Shown piece after piece: positions 19,501-27,306 of a stretch of DNA of 64,000 nucleotides. The DNA lies in NCBI GenBank assembly GCA_041690255.1, contig JAWLHU010000013.1, positions 124,001-188,000 on the forward strand, written 5' to 3'. The notes beneath the pieces are model-generated. The model made no database searches and had not been told where the DNA came from. It saw only the letters and a program-made list of their open reading frames with translations. The position numbers were made by a program, and so were the translations under genes. How positions within the stretch are numbered: position 1 is the stretch's first letter; each line of letters begins with the position of its first letter. This stretch comes from JAWLHU01 sp041690255 (GTDB lineage: Bacteria > Bacillota > Sulfobacillia > Symbiobacteriales > Symbiobacteriaceae).

Positions 19501-22500
19501 ATAGCCTGGCCGGTGAGGCCGTTCAGGGTCGCCAGATGGCGCCCGCTCCGGTCAAAGACGTAGATTTCGCTGCCGTCCTCCGCCGGAATGGTCACAGTGC
19601 CCTCCGGATTCCACTCGTTGCCGGTGGAGAGACGGCGGATGCGGTGGCTTCCGCGCTCAGCCAAGTAGAGTGTGCCTGAGGGCGATACCGCCACACCGAC
19701 GGGCTGCTTCAGCCGGAACGCAGTGGGCAGTGAGCCCTCCGCGCCATTCGCCCCTTGGACGTAGCCGTCATAGGATCCGGCGATCGATCGAATGATACCA
19801 TCGGGTGTGATCCGCCGCACGCGATGGGCGTCGAGTTCGGCAATGTAGAGGCTGCCGTCCGGTCCCAGGGCGATATCGGCGATATAGTGCATGCTGACCT
19901 CGGTGGCAGGTACGCCATTATCCTCCTGCCAGTTGTTCAGGTCAGAGCCAGCCACGGTGCTGATCAACCCGTCCTGGGTGATCCTTCGGACTCGGTCGTC
20001 CTCCCGGTCGGCAATGTAGAGGCTGCCATCTGGCCCCACGGTGAGCGCCACGGGTTCCTTCAACTGCGCATCGCGGGCCAGACCGCCGTCGCCCCGGGTG
20101 CCAAGCTGGTTGCCGGTCCCGGCCATGGTCGTGATCGTCCCATCGGGGCTGATCCGACGAACGCGCCGGTTCTTTGAGTCCGCAATGTAGATGACGCCGT
20201 CGGTGCCAACAGCGACGCCCATGGGGTTGTAAAGACCCGCCTGCGTAGCGGGGCCGCCGTCACCGCTGAACACGTTCGCGCCAGTTCCGGCGATGGTCTC
20301 CATCTGCCACGTGCCGGCCTCCCGGTAGATGCGCCGGACCCGGTGCGAACCGCTCTCTGCGAGGTAGAGGCTGCCGTCGGGCGCAACGGTGATCCCTTCG
20401 GGCGTATGCAGCATGGTCTCCGGCCCGATTGGGCCGTCGGGGCTGAACCCGGCCACGCCGGTACCGACCACGGTCTGCACTGTTCCGTCGGTTCCCACCG
20501 TGCGGATGCGGTGGAGCGTCCCCTCCACGAAGTAGAGGGTGCCGTCCGGCGCCATGGCCAGGTGGGTGGGCGAGTTGATCGCAGTCTGGCTGCTGTCAGC
20601 AGCGGCGGCGGTCAGGGTCTCCGGGAGCGCTTCCGCACCTGTGCCTACCACGGTCGCCATCATGTCAAAGTCGGCCAGGCTCCGAGTGGAGCCATCGCCC
20701 AGGTAGAGGGTCTTGCCGACCGGATCGTAGACATGGTTGCTGCTGAGACTCCAGCCGCCCAGCCCGATCGCCTGGGCGTCCCAGGCACCGATCAGTCCCG
20801 TCCAGCGACCCACCTTGGCAAGCTTGAAACTGAGGGGGTGCCCGACCCAGCCGATGTTCTCCGGCTGATCGCTGAAGCTCCTGGCCAGGTCGGATCTGGC
20901 CGCGTAGTACCGGGGGAGGTAGACATAGGAAATGGTCACCGTCGCCTCTTGCGCCCCTAAGACCGGGCGGCCATAGACATCCTTGCCATCCCAGGTGAAA
21001 GTATGGGTCTGGTTGGTCTCGTCAGGGTAGGTGTACCGGTAGCTCCGCCCGGCCACGGTCACACGCAGGCCGACCTCCCTGAGGCTGTCAGGGATATCCT
21101 CACCGGTCAGCGGAATCTTCAGGGTGTAGGAGGGAACGTTGCCGCCACGAACCCGGTCACTCTGGTAGTGGAGGGCAAACGGGGTCCCGACCACGGGAAC
21201 CGCCTCACCCAGCACCTGGCTCTGGCACCCGATAATCGAGCCAGAGGTCTTGCAGGTCTTATCAGGGGGGCTCTGCTTGACCGGGTAGGTCATCGGGAAG
21301 ACAGAGTCGGGCGGCGGACCCCAGGGCCAGTTCAGGTCCCAAGGGGTGAAGTGGGGGATCGGCACTCGCCACAGGCTCTGCCCGGGCTCGTAAAGCTCTG
21401 CCAGGCGGACACGCTCGGCATCATCGATCCCGAGGGCCGCCAGTTCTTCGGCGGAGTCAACCTCATCGTCCTCATCAATGTTCAGATCGGCCATGCCACC
21501 CGTCTCACTCAGCACTTCGATAACCCGGCCATTATCAGACGAAACCCAATCGCCCTTGGTCCGGTCGTAGTAGCCGGCGGGGACCGGGGTGCCGACAGGG
21601 AAGCCTCGGAAGTTCTCCACATAGTAGGGGAGCGGCTTGCTGAAGCGCACCTCGGTGGCGCCTTCCGCCATGGCCTCGTCTACGCTCAGTTCCACGGCGT
21701 AGGTGTAAGCGGTGGTCGGGGGCAGCTCGGCCGGCATGGCGTCTGGGCCGCCGTCGCCCACGGTGTACTCGGTGGCGCGGATGCTCAGGGTAGTCAGGTC
21801 CTGGACAGAGCCATCGGGCAGGACCATCTGGGCGGTGGTTCCCGGCGGGATCAAGACGGTGGCCGTCCGGGTCCCGTCGGCGTCGGTGGTCGTGGTGCCC
21901 TGGGCGACCTGGATCTCGGTCAGGGCCGCCAGGTCAACGGTGGTCACCTTGGGGTCGGCCTGGATCATGGCCACATCCGGCGCAGCGACGAAATCCTGCC
22001 ACGGTGTGATCACGTCGCGCTGGGCCGTGAGGTAGCTCTCCTTCACGTACTGCACGGTCAGCTGCCCACCGCCGTTCACGGCCATGTCGAACATGCCGTC
22101 TGCGCGGGTCAGCGTATAACCGAACTCGGGATGGTTCAGAACCGTCACCTTCACACCCGCGAGGGGCTCGCCCTCACGCGTCGTCACGCGACCACGCAGG
22201 ACCGCCACCCGGTCAGCCACGATGGTCTCGGGCTGCACATCCTTCTGAAGCGGATTCTCACCGGTATAGAGGAAGTCGACCCGGTCGGCCATGGAGACGT
22301 CCTTCACAAGATCCACGGGCGGTCCAGCCAGGCTGACCACCTGCAGGGCAGTGGTGGCTGTCACCCCGCCGACCTTCGCGGTCACGGTCACGGTGCCCTC
22401 GACCAGGCCGCTGGCCTTCCGGGCGGCAATGGGTGCAACGGTGCTGTCCGATGAGATCAGGTTCGCCTGGCCGGTGATATCACGGCTGGAGCCATCGACG

Positions 22501-23960
22501 TAATGGCCGGTAACCGTGAGGGCGATCTGCCTGCCCACTTCCACGGTGCCGTTGGCCGGGGTGATAGAGATTCGCTCCAGGCTGGGCGGGGTGTACCCGC
22601 CACCGCCGCCACCTCCGCCGCCGCTGGGAGGGGGGCCGTCCTGTGGCGGGGTCGGCGGCTGGGGCTGGGGCTGGGGCTCCGGCTGCGGTCCGGCCGCCAC
22701 CTGCTCGACCCGCTTCCCGCTGATGGCATCGAACTGGCCGAGGGCCAGGCTCTTGCCTTCTTCCGGCGCTCTGAAGGTCGAGAGGAGATGGCTGACCCGC
22801 GGCCTGTTCATGCTGTCGGGCAGCCTGGCGTTCGCATTGTCAAGGACCGCCAGAGCGGGATCAGGCTTCGACAGGTCCGGTTCGAAGGCGCCCTCGCCGT
22901 TCGCATAGAAGGCAAGGGTGGCGCTGTAGTCGCGCCCCGGCAGGACAGAGACCGTGAAGGAGCCATCGGCGCCGGTGATCCCAAAGAAGGTCGGGTTTGT
23001 GGTCAGGGCCACAACTGCTCCGACCACGGGGCGCCGGGCGTCATCCACCACGGTGCCGGAGAGAGTGGCGGTGCGCTCGGTTATGATATGTACCGCTGTC
23101 ACGCCAGGTATTACCTTCTCGGCGGCATGGCCGGCCAGGCCTCCCTCTACGGCTGTAAACTCGTACTCCCCGGGCTTCAGGTAGAACGTAGTCTGCCCGC
23201 CTTGTGCAGTTGCCACAAAGGAGCGTTCCCCCTTGCGGTGGGCTCGAAGTATGCCGGCAGTCAGCGGCTCACCCTGCTGATCCACAGCGAACACCTGGAT
23301 TGGCCTGGCCATGGTGGTCACCATGCGGGGCTGGGCTCGCTGAATGAGGGCAGCAGCCTCCGCACGGGTGACCGGGCGGCTGCCGCCGAAGGTCCCGTCG
23401 GGATAGCCCTTCATAAAGCCTGCAGCGGCTGTAGCCGCAACGCCTTCGGCCGCCCAGGGAGAAATGCTGAAAGGATCGCGGAAGGTCAGGCGCTGCCCAC
23501 CGCCCAGGTCCAAGGCCCGGGCGAGGATCACCGCCACCTCCTGGCGCGTGATCGGGCTTCCAGGGCGGAAGGTACCGTCCTCGAAGCCGGTAATGGTGCC
23601 AATCGCCGCAGCCAGGGCAGCGTCCCCGGCGAACCAGTCACCGGGCTGAACGTCGGTGAACCCCGCGCTCTCCCCGGAGGCCTGAAGGCCGGCGGCACGG
23701 TTCAGCAGGGAGACAAACTCGGCGCGCGTAATCGGGTCGTCAGGGCGGAAACTCCCGTCTTCGTAGCCCCTGACAACACCCGTCTCCATGAGAGCGTCGA
23801 TCTCTGCCTGGGCCCAGTGCCCCTGAATGTCATCAGGGCTCTGCGCCATAGCGAATGAGACCCCGTTCTGTAGGACCAGGGCGATGGCCATGATCGTAGC
23901 CACCCATCGGCGCCTTCCGCGGCTTCGAGCACGCTTCTGCCAGTAGTACCATCTGTTCAC
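13530..23960 (-). CDS. Giant SLH-anchored, teneurin-like RHS/YD-repeat surface protein (3476 aa)
   Basis: A secreted, wall-anchored giant. The signal peptide ends near residue 39 (FAMA-Q). Three SLH domains (about 44-205) would bind secondary wall polymer. Next come a carboxypeptidase-regulatory-like domain (about 290-350), a Pro/Gly linker with nine Gly in a row, a Big_2-type Ig domain and a second regulatory-like domain. NHL-type beta-propeller repeats (about 1100-1440; unit DGSLYIAD..RVRRI) and YD repeats (about 1457-2020) follow. The YD block is interrupted by three FN3 domains, a PD40/TolB-like propeller (about 2320-2727), another FN3 and two SwmB-like Ig domains. YD repeats resume at about 3030-3340 with the RHS core motif DYDPEAGRWTSRDP. 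The last 133 residues contain nine Cys and are unrecognised. The GTG at 23960 has GGAGG nine bases upstream. Confidence 0.9.
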   Translation of the reverse strand: MNRWYYWQKRARSRGRRRWVATIMAIALVLQNGVSFAMAQSPDDIQGHWAQAEIDALMETGVVRGYEDGSFRPDDPITRAEFVSLLNRAAGLQASGESAGFTDVQPGDWFAGDAALAAAIGTITGFEDGTFRPGSPITRQEVAVILARALDLGGGQRLTFRDPFSISPWAAEGVAATAAAGFMKGYPDGTFGGSRPVTRAEAAALIQRAQPRMVTTMARPIQVFAVDQQGEPLTAGILRAHRKGERSFVATAQGGQTTFYLKPGEYEFTAVEGGLAGHAAEKVIPGVTAVHIITERTATLSGTVVDDARRPVVGAVVALTTNPTFFGITGADGSFTVSVLPGRDYSATLAFYANGEGAFEPDLSKPDPALAVLDNANARLPDSMNRPRVSHLLSTFRAPEEGKSLALGQFDAISGKRVEQVAAGPQPEPQPQPQPPTPPQDGPPPSGGGGGGGGGYTPPSLERISITPANGTVEVGRQIALTVTGHYVDGSSRDITGQANLISSDSTVAPIAARKASGLVEGTVTVTAKVGGVTATTALQVVSLAGPPVDLVKDVSMADRVDFLYTGENPLQKDVQPETIVADRVAVLRGRVTTREGEPLAGVKVTVLNHPEFGYTLTRADGMFDMAVNGGGQLTVQYVKESYLTAQRDVITPWQDFVAAPDVAMIQADPKVTTVDLAALTEIQVAQGTTTTDADGTRTATVLIPPGTTAQMVLPDGSVQDLTTLSIRATEYTVGDGGPDAMPAELPPTTAYTYAVELSVDEAMAEGATEVRFSKPLPYYVENFRGFPVGTPVPAGYYDRTKGDWVSSDNGRVIEVLSETGGMADLNIDEDDEVDSAEELAALGIDDAERVRLAELYEPGQSLWRVPIPHFTPWDLNWPWGPPPDSVFPMTYPVKQSPPDKTCKTSGSIIGCQSQVLGEAVPVVGTPFALHYQSDRVRGGNVPSYTLKIPLTGEDIPDSLREVGLRVTVAGRSYRYTYPDETNQTHTFTWDGKDVYGRPVLGAQEATVTISYVYLPRYYAARSDLARSFSDQPENIGWVGHPLSFKLAKVGRWTGLIGAWDAQAIGLGGWSLSSNHVYDPVGKTLYLGDGSTRSLADFDMMATVVGTGAEALPETLTAAAADSSQTAINSPTHLAMAPDGTLYFVEGTLHRIRTVGTDGTVQTVVGTGVAGFSPDGPIGPETMLHTPEGITVAPDGSLYLAESGSHRVRRIYREAGTWQMETIAGTGANVFSGDGGPATQAGLYNPMGVAVGTDGVIYIADSKNRRVRRISPDGTITTMAGTGNQLGTRGDGGLARDAQLKEPVALTVGPDGSLYIADREDDRVRRITQDGLISTVAGSDLNNWQEDNGVPATEVSMHYIADIALGPDGSLYIAELDAHRVRRITPDGIIRSIAGSYDGYVQGANGAEGSLPTAFRLKQPVGVAVSPSGTLYLAERGSHRIRRLSTGNEWNPEGTVTIPAEDGSEIYVFDRSGRHLATLNGLTGQAMLRFTYNEAGHLTEVVDGDGRRTIIMRNGTTGDPYQIVAPGGQVTKLTLNDDGYLASIANPADETVHMSYGDGGLLRTYRSAAGGLWRFTYDDLGRLVKDQDPLGGFTALEREQIPDGFEVKVTKAEGRITIYRVEALPNGDVRRTQIDPAGGQTIMVTHPDGTGVVTTPDGAEVTWEEGPDPRWGMLVPVITRVTAKSPDGIISEATRTRTVALVDDDPSKILTMTDTLTENGKVTTLAYAYDSAAGTRTVTNTSPEGRQSRSELDGQGRVVQQFRDVQGGIALVTATYMGGLLQSVSQGSYLLTLEYDQFDRNSGRTDSLGNKTTYEYDAADRLVRSTMPDGEVYRFEYNKDGLLAKVIQPDGSVYTQDYSIVHTETGFTAPEGMHLRTEYNLDKARRRVVLPDGRVQENTYDLAGRIVRTDYAEGRTSYTYLDSTDRPRQLVQEPTFGAMQSITFTYDSRLVTGMSFGGAATGDFSYTYNSSVLLESITLDGVTTSLTWDKDGLLTGYGPFRIARGGPEGAPSQITNDQLIIDYTYDQAAEDTEKPTWPAGSVLTAGQVYSNRVLLEWSAAADNRGLNGYRILVGTNIVGAVGANVRRYTVTGLTPETLYDLSVVAVDGAGNASDPLSTTVTTTADQPPTWPAGSVLTGTPAHYSVALTWPAAEDDTNITAYRVLQDGSQVGAELDANTRSFTVTGLQELSTYPLSVEAKDEGGQWSTGLTATFTTLADTPPAWAAPATLTYSNVTGTRLTLHWSEVIDDVGPHSFRIYRQGLAEPHATAAGSARSLEVTALVPNTTYTFTVQVCDVKGQCTSDGPSVTVTTAAVSGIEGELTVSRVSQRAQNEEADDLSEATAISADGDRIAFWSYASNLSDIDLQKCGSTQSLECPDVFVYDRSEGTLRLISVEDDGTPRTGHSGIGGLDISADGRYVIYTIAPYNYGSSNGYRMSGLRSIDLNADMAAGEHAVVDLVLGDVSAPSVSGDGRFVAYREYVTSGYRAHVLDRDADGDGIFDEVGATQTITLPTGSNWPRVSRDGHWVVYEMKAANGRFQIYAKDLRTDAAPVVLSVDAGGALGTGDSNLPDISADGRYLLFSTYARNIIDYDSNNPLIVRDRDTDGDGIFDEPGEVANTRVDLSEAGVAANGQNYGRRISGNGRYVVFVSDSDTLVPNDTNGWRDVFLRDLVGNQTMRLHTSSMGVEADYHAYDVDPPDLSDDGSVVVFTSLASNLIADDLNDASDIFVAAWVQTAAPAWSNGSLIASNVGDHTLILTWTPANDNVGVKAYHIYQDDTPIGSVAGNVTTFNVTGLVAETSYTFRVEAEDPSGNRSSVDLTVSATTGADTTPPALQSILFEGTKVQLTYNESLNAQFVPAPADFSVTANGVEQTVSAVALAGDKVSLTLGGTIAADASVSLDYAAGANPLQDPSGHPAANLGREQVTYANFAPPGLVSITSDFESVILTYDEPLDVWANLTAADFALVKDNQPYTIEGVDISTTRVTLWVQPPFDSTGYTLTYSGTAIADVAGNRAEPFTDKPVGGSGNLTRLAAMPAPLALDSGSGHLESRVHTVGASQVYQLDLSYDAMGRIVGKTETVGDKTTTYEYSFDKVGQLLTVKRDGEVAEEYIYDQNGNRISRRSGNELSILADFDAQGRITGLGGVSYTFGPAGFLTKRGTDTFTYSARGELLQATVAGGTKSISYSYDGLGRRVARTDASGTYQYLYGNPTNPMALTHLRDPQGVLTAFYYDEAGILYAMQRGATWYYIGADQVGTPKVVTDAAGNLVKTLDYDSFGRLLSDSNPDFDLPIGYAGGLADPDTGLIRFGFRDYDPEAGRWTSRDPILFQSRQANLYVYVANNPIGYKDPLGLFCIGVTAYAVFGGGVKLCIDDDGISMCGEAGVGTGGGVEIDPFGGTDPTGVKLKGEAKCQLGPGSIGTGVQLNECGWTGNIKTCVGPACMAVGFNGDTSVSGDSYKWGLGCEAKGALEGCARRKF

Positions 23961-24070
23961 TCTGCCTGCCTCCGATCTGTCTGATCAGCAATGTGTAAGG
24001 CGATAAGCACCTGCTGTCTAATTGATACCTGCGGTCTGTCCTGGGGTCAAGGAAGCTTGCAAAACGGAAA

Positions 24071-24101
24071 GGTACCGCAGGGACTGACCCCCGTCGGTAC
24101 C
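24071..24101 (-). terminator. Probable terminator downstream of the Lrp gene
   Basis: The stem pairs GGTACCG with CGGTACC and continues with an inner GGG/CCC pairing. On the minus strand the tail is TTTCCGTTTT. It lies about 100 bases past the Lrp stop and upstream of the SLH-RHS gene, so it would insulate the two. The preceding 90 bases also fold (TGTCGCC with GGCGACA around 24115-24170) but match no riboswitch family I know. Confidence 0.5.
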
Positions 24102-24197
24102 TTATCGACGCTGTCGCCCCATACGAAAACAGACCGCCACAATCGTGACGGTCCAAATGGGTGGAGCGGCGACACTCTCCCCTTTGCGCTTTCGGGG

Positions 24198-24611
24198 TTA
24201 TTTCACCTCTGCCAGACTCAGATTCACCCGGCAGTTGCCGAACGCCTGGATCCGGTCCAGGAGCCCGGTCAACTCCTCTGGTGTCGCACACCGGACGCGC
24301 AGCCAGTAACAGCCCTCGCCGTTGACCCGATGCGCCTCCTCCACGCATGCCTCGCCGGCCAGCAGCCGCTGAAGCCCCTGGTGGTCGGTGCTCATCATGA
24401 AGACCGTAACAAAGGCGAGAAGCGGCCGGCCCAGTTTGGCGGCATCCACCGCGATCGTGAAGCCCTTCAGGACCCCAAGCTCCTGCAGCCTGGCGATTCG
24501 CGCAGCCACCGCCTGCCCGGTCAAATGCACCTGCTCGCCAATCTCTTTCCACTGCATGCGGGCATTCTCCCGGAGGAGACCCAGAATCGCCGTATCGGTC
24601 TGATCCAACAT
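24198..24611 (-). CDS. Lrp/AsnC-family transcriptional regulator
   Basis: A 137-residue regulator. The N-terminal helix-turn-helix starts LDQTDTAILGLLREN and has the recognition segment GQAVAARIARLQELGVLKG. The C-terminal RAM/AsnC ligand-binding domain runs to the end. The ATG at 24611 was chosen because the Lrp fold begins at that Met; GGGAG lies close upstream and AAAGGA further off. It is divergent from the MBL-ABC operon and a palindrome lies in the shared 135-base spacer, so it probably controls itself and that operon. Confidence 0.88.
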   Translation of the reverse strand: MLDQTDTAILGLLRENARMQWKEIGEQVHLTGQAVAARIARLQELGVLKGFTIAVDAAKLGRPLLAFVTVFMMSTDHQGLQRLLAGEACVEEAHRVNGEGCYWLRVRCATPEELTGLLDRIQAFGNCRVNLSLAEVK

Positions 24612-24679
24612 TCGCTCCCGAGTCCTTTCATTATGCAAGTCGCAGAGCGCCAACGGTTACACCGGGCAATCGCAGATTC

Positions 24680-24708
24680 TTCATCCTTACGATACCATGG
24701 TAGATGAA
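24680..24708. promoter_or_regulatory. Candidate Lrp operator in divergent spacer
   Basis: A symmetric element: TTCATC at 24680-24685 and GATGAA at 24703-24708 flank the palindrome TACCATGGTA (24693-24702). It lies between the start codons of the Lrp gene and the divergent MBL gene, the usual place for an Lrp-family site. Binding is inferred. Confidence 0.45.
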
Positions 24709-24746
24709 GTCCATTGTAGACCAAATCAACCATGGAGGAAAGAATC

Positions 24747-25523
24747 ATGCGCGTTCAGCTTGTCCGACACGCTACGCTCCGGATTGAGTTCGGTGGGCAC
24801 CGGTTTCTCGTCGACCCCATGCTGAGCGAAATGGGTGCCATGCCGCCCATCCAGAATGCGGCCAACGATTACCGTATCCCCATGACCCCGCTGCCCTTTC
24901 CGGTGGATGAGGTCCTGCGGGATATCGACGCCCTGCTGATCACCCATCTGCACCCCGACCACCTGGATGCCGTCGCCGTCAGCCTGCTGCCGAAAGACCT
25001 GCCGCTCTTCTGCCAGCCCGCCGACACAGAGCGTTTGCAGCAACTCGGCTTCACCGACCTCCGGCCCGTTGAGGACGCCCTCGCCATGGACGGCATCGAA
25101 CTGGTACGGACCGATGGCAAGCATGGCGTCGGCCTGATCGGCAAGCGCATGGGCCTCGTCTCCGGCTTCGTCCTGCGGCACGCTGCTGAGCCCAGCCTCT
25201 ACCTGGCCGGCGATACAATCTGGTGCGGGGCCGTCCGGGAGGTGCTGGAGACCTTCCAACCCGATGTCGTCGTTGTGAACGCCGGCGGTGCCCAGTTCCT
25301 CAGCGGGACGCCGATCACCATGACCAGTGCCGATGTGGCCCGCGTCTGCCGGGAGCACCCATATGGCGAGGTGGTCGCCGTCCACATGGATGCGATCAAC
25401 CACTGCCTGACCACCCGTGCACTCCTGCAGGCCGAGTTGGCGCAACTAGGGCGCAACCGGGTCCGTATCCCCGCCGATGGCGAGGTGCTCAATTTCATTG
25501 ACGCTGATCGGCGCCAGGAGTAA
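24747..25523 (+). CDS. MBL-fold metal-dependent hydrolase (UlaG-like)
   Basis: A 258-residue metallo-beta-lactamase-fold hydrolase. The metal-binding motif THLHPDHLD is at about residues 71-79. A later Asp sits in YLAGDTIW and a His in VVAVHMDAINH. The overall pattern resembles UlaG-like hydrolases, but the substrate is unknown. The ATG at 24747 was chosen over 24732 because GGAGGAAAG lies seven to eight bases upstream. It is followed after 27 bases by the ABC transporter genes and is probably co-transcribed with them. Confidence 0.85.
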   Translation: MRVQLVRHATLRIEFGGHRFLVDPMLSEMGAMPPIQNAANDYRIPMTPLPFPVDEVLRDIDALLITHLHPDHLDAVAVSLLPKDLPLFCQPADTERLQQLGFTDLRPVEDALAMDGIELVRTDGKHGVGLIGKRMGLVSGFVLRHAAEPSLYLAGDTIWCGAVREVLETFQPDVVVVNAGGAQFLSGTPITMTSADVARVCREHPYGEVVAVHMDAINHCLTTRALLQAELAQLGRNRVRIPADGEVLNFIDADRRQE

Positions 25524-25550
25524 CCTGAGGGCAAGGTCCAACTCAACGGG

Positions 25551-26447
25551 GTGAGGCGGTTGATCGAAGTAAGAGAGCTGACCAAGGTCTACGGCAGCGG
25601 GAAAGGGGTCTTTGATCTCTCCTTTCATGTAGAGGAGGGCGAGCTCTTTGGCTACCTGGGTCCGAACGGGTCCGGCAAGACGACCACCATCCGCCATCTG
25701 CTCGGTTTTCTCCGGCCCGAGAAGGGCGCTTGCTTCATCAACCGCCTCGATTGCCGGCAGGAGGCCGCCGCGATTCAGCGCTCCCTCGGCTACCTTCCCG
25801 GCGAGATCGCCTTCTTTGATGACATGACCGGCGACCAGTTCCTCAACCTGATGGGCGAGATGCGCGCCATGAAGAACGGAAAGCGCCGGCAGGCACTGAT
25901 TGAGCGGTTTGACCTGACCCCGAATGTGCGCATTCGCAGGATGTCAAAAGGCATGAAACAGAAGTTGGGACTGGTGGCCGCCTTCATGCACGACCCGTCC
26001 GTCTACGTGCTCGACGAGCCCACCAGCGGCCTCGACCCGCTCATGCAGAACGCCTTCGTCGATCTGATCCTGGAGGAGAAGGGGCGAGGCAAGACCGTCC
26101 TCATGTCCTCCCACAGCTTTGAAGAGATTGACCGGACCTGTGACCGGGCCGGGATCATCCGGGCCGGCAGGCTGGTCGCCGTCGAGGATATCCATGCCCT
26201 CAAGGCGGCCCAGCAGAAGGCCTACGTGGTGACCGTCGCGTCAGATGAAGACGTCGCCCTCCTCAAAGAGAGCGGTCTGGAGGTGACCGACGCGGGGCAT
26301 CACCGGGTCACGGTCCTGGTCCGGGGCGAACTGACCGGCTTTATCGCCACGCTGGCCCGGTGCCGGGTCCTGGGGCTGGATGTCAGCGCCCAGAACCTGG
26401 AGCAGGTCTTCATGCAGTACTACGGTCAGGAGGCGGCAAGTTCATGA
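25551..26447 (+). CDS. ABC transporter ATP-binding protein
   Basis: A 298-residue ABC ATPase of the CcmA/drug-export type. Walker A (GPNGSGKT) is at about 37-44, the signature reads RMSKGMKQK, Walker B is VYVLDEPTSGLD, and the H-loop His is in MSSHSFEE. The C-terminal 70 residues are the extension usual in this exporter class. The GTG at 25551 has little ribosome-site support; the TTG at 25560 (reading MIEVRELTKVYG) follows GGGGTGAGG and may be the real start. The stop overlaps the permease start (ATGA). Confidence 0.9.
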   Translation: MRRLIEVRELTKVYGSGKGVFDLSFHVEEGELFGYLGPNGSGKTTTIRHLLGFLRPEKGACFINRLDCRQEAAAIQRSLGYLPGEIAFFDDMTGDQFLNLMGEMRAMKNGKRRQALIERFDLTPNVRIRRMSKGMKQKLGLVAAFMHDPSVYVLDEPTSGLDPLMQNAFVDLILEEKGRGKTVLMSSHSFEEIDRTCDRAGIIRAGRLVAVEDIHALKAAQQKAYVVTVASDEDVALLKESGLEVTDAGHHRVTVLVRGELTGFIATLARCRVLGLDVSAQNLEQVFMQYYGQEAASS

Positions 26448-27244
26448 GCCTACCGCTCTTCAAGGCGACCACAAAGGCCAACTGGCTGATCGGGGCCATC
26501 TTCCTGGCGGTACTGGTCCTCTACCTTGCGATCATCATCTCCATGTTTGACCCGGACAGCATGGACGCCCTGAACGCCATGATCGCCAGCTTCCCGCCCG
26601 AGCTGATGAAAGCCATGGGGTTCGACAAGCTCACAACCGACTTGACCGCCTTTGTTGCGAGCTACTACTACGGGTTTATCATCCTGCTCTTCCCCCTGAT
26701 CTACTGTGTGATCGTGGCCAACCGGCTCGTGGCCATGCACGTGGACCGCGGCTCCATGGCCTACCTGCTGGCGACGCCCAACTCCCGGCTGAAGGTCGTG
26801 ACCACACAGGCCGTCTACCTGATCGTGAGCATTACCGTGATCTTCGCCCTCCTGACCGCCACGGGGATCGGTGTCTCCGAAGCGCTCTTCCCCGGCGAGC
26901 TGGCGATCGGCAAGTTCCTGGTACTCAACCTGAATGCCTGGCTGCTGTTCACCGCGGTCAGCGGTATCTGTTTCTTTTTCTCCTGCCTCTTCAACGAGAC
27001 GAAGTGGGCCCTTGCCTTCGGGGCGGGGATCCCCGTTGCCTTCTTCGTGATCGAGATGCTGGCCAACGTCAGTGACCGGCTGGACTGGCTGCGGGCGCTG
27101 ACCCTCTTCTCGCTGTTCGAGCCGGAGGAGATCCTCGCGAGCGGCTCCCCAGTTGGGTGGGGCGGGATCGTGCTGGCTGCACTGGCCCTTGCCCTGTACG
27201 GAGGCGGGATCACCCTCTTCGATCGCCGGGACCTGCCGCTGTAG
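26444..27244 (+). CDS. ABC transporter permease (ABC-2 type)
   Basis: A 266-residue membrane protein with about six hydrophobic segments and an N-terminal cytoplasmic start (MSLPLFKATTKANW) typical of ABC-2 permeases. The ATG at 26444 overlaps the ATPase stop by four bases, so the two are translationally coupled and form one exporter. A large extracellular loop lies between the first two membrane segments. The transported substrate is unknown; the upstream Lrp regulator would suggest an amino-acid-like signal, which is inference only. Confidence 0.88.
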   Translation: MSLPLFKATTKANWLIGAIFLAVLVLYLAIIISMFDPDSMDALNAMIASFPPELMKAMGFDKLTTDLTAFVASYYYGFIILLFPLIYCVIVANRLVAMHVDRGSMAYLLATPNSRLKVVTTQAVYLIVSITVIFALLTATGIGVSEALFPGELAIGKFLVLNLNAWLLFTAVSGICFFFSCLFNETKWALAFGAGIPVAFFVIEMLANVSDRLDWLRALTLFSLFEPEEILASGSPVGWGGIVLAALALALYGGGITLFDRRDLPL

Positions 27245-27268
27245 CGACCGGCCTGCATAATAAGGAAA

Positions 27269-27295
27269 ACCCCGCCTGGACCTGCCAGGCGGGGT
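27269..27295. terminator. Bidirectional terminator between ABC permease and ttrA-like gene
   Basis: Perfect 11-bp stem (27269-27279 with 27285-27295) and a 5-base loop, between two convergent genes. The minus-strand tail is TTTTCC; the plus-strand tail is CTTCG. Confidence 0.75.
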
Positions 27296-27306
27296 CTTCG
27301 CTCATC

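Noticed and set aside
13530..23960. Two or more genes merged by sequencing error.
   Set aside because: The frame is open over the full length, the domain order is coherent and only one signal peptide and one RHS core are present.
23961..24197. Riboswitch upstream of the SLH-RHS gene.
   Set aside because: The minus-strand leader folds into several helices, but I found no match to the conserved cores of c-di-GMP, c-di-AMP, cobalamin, fluoride or other classes. The downstream part is better explained as a terminator.
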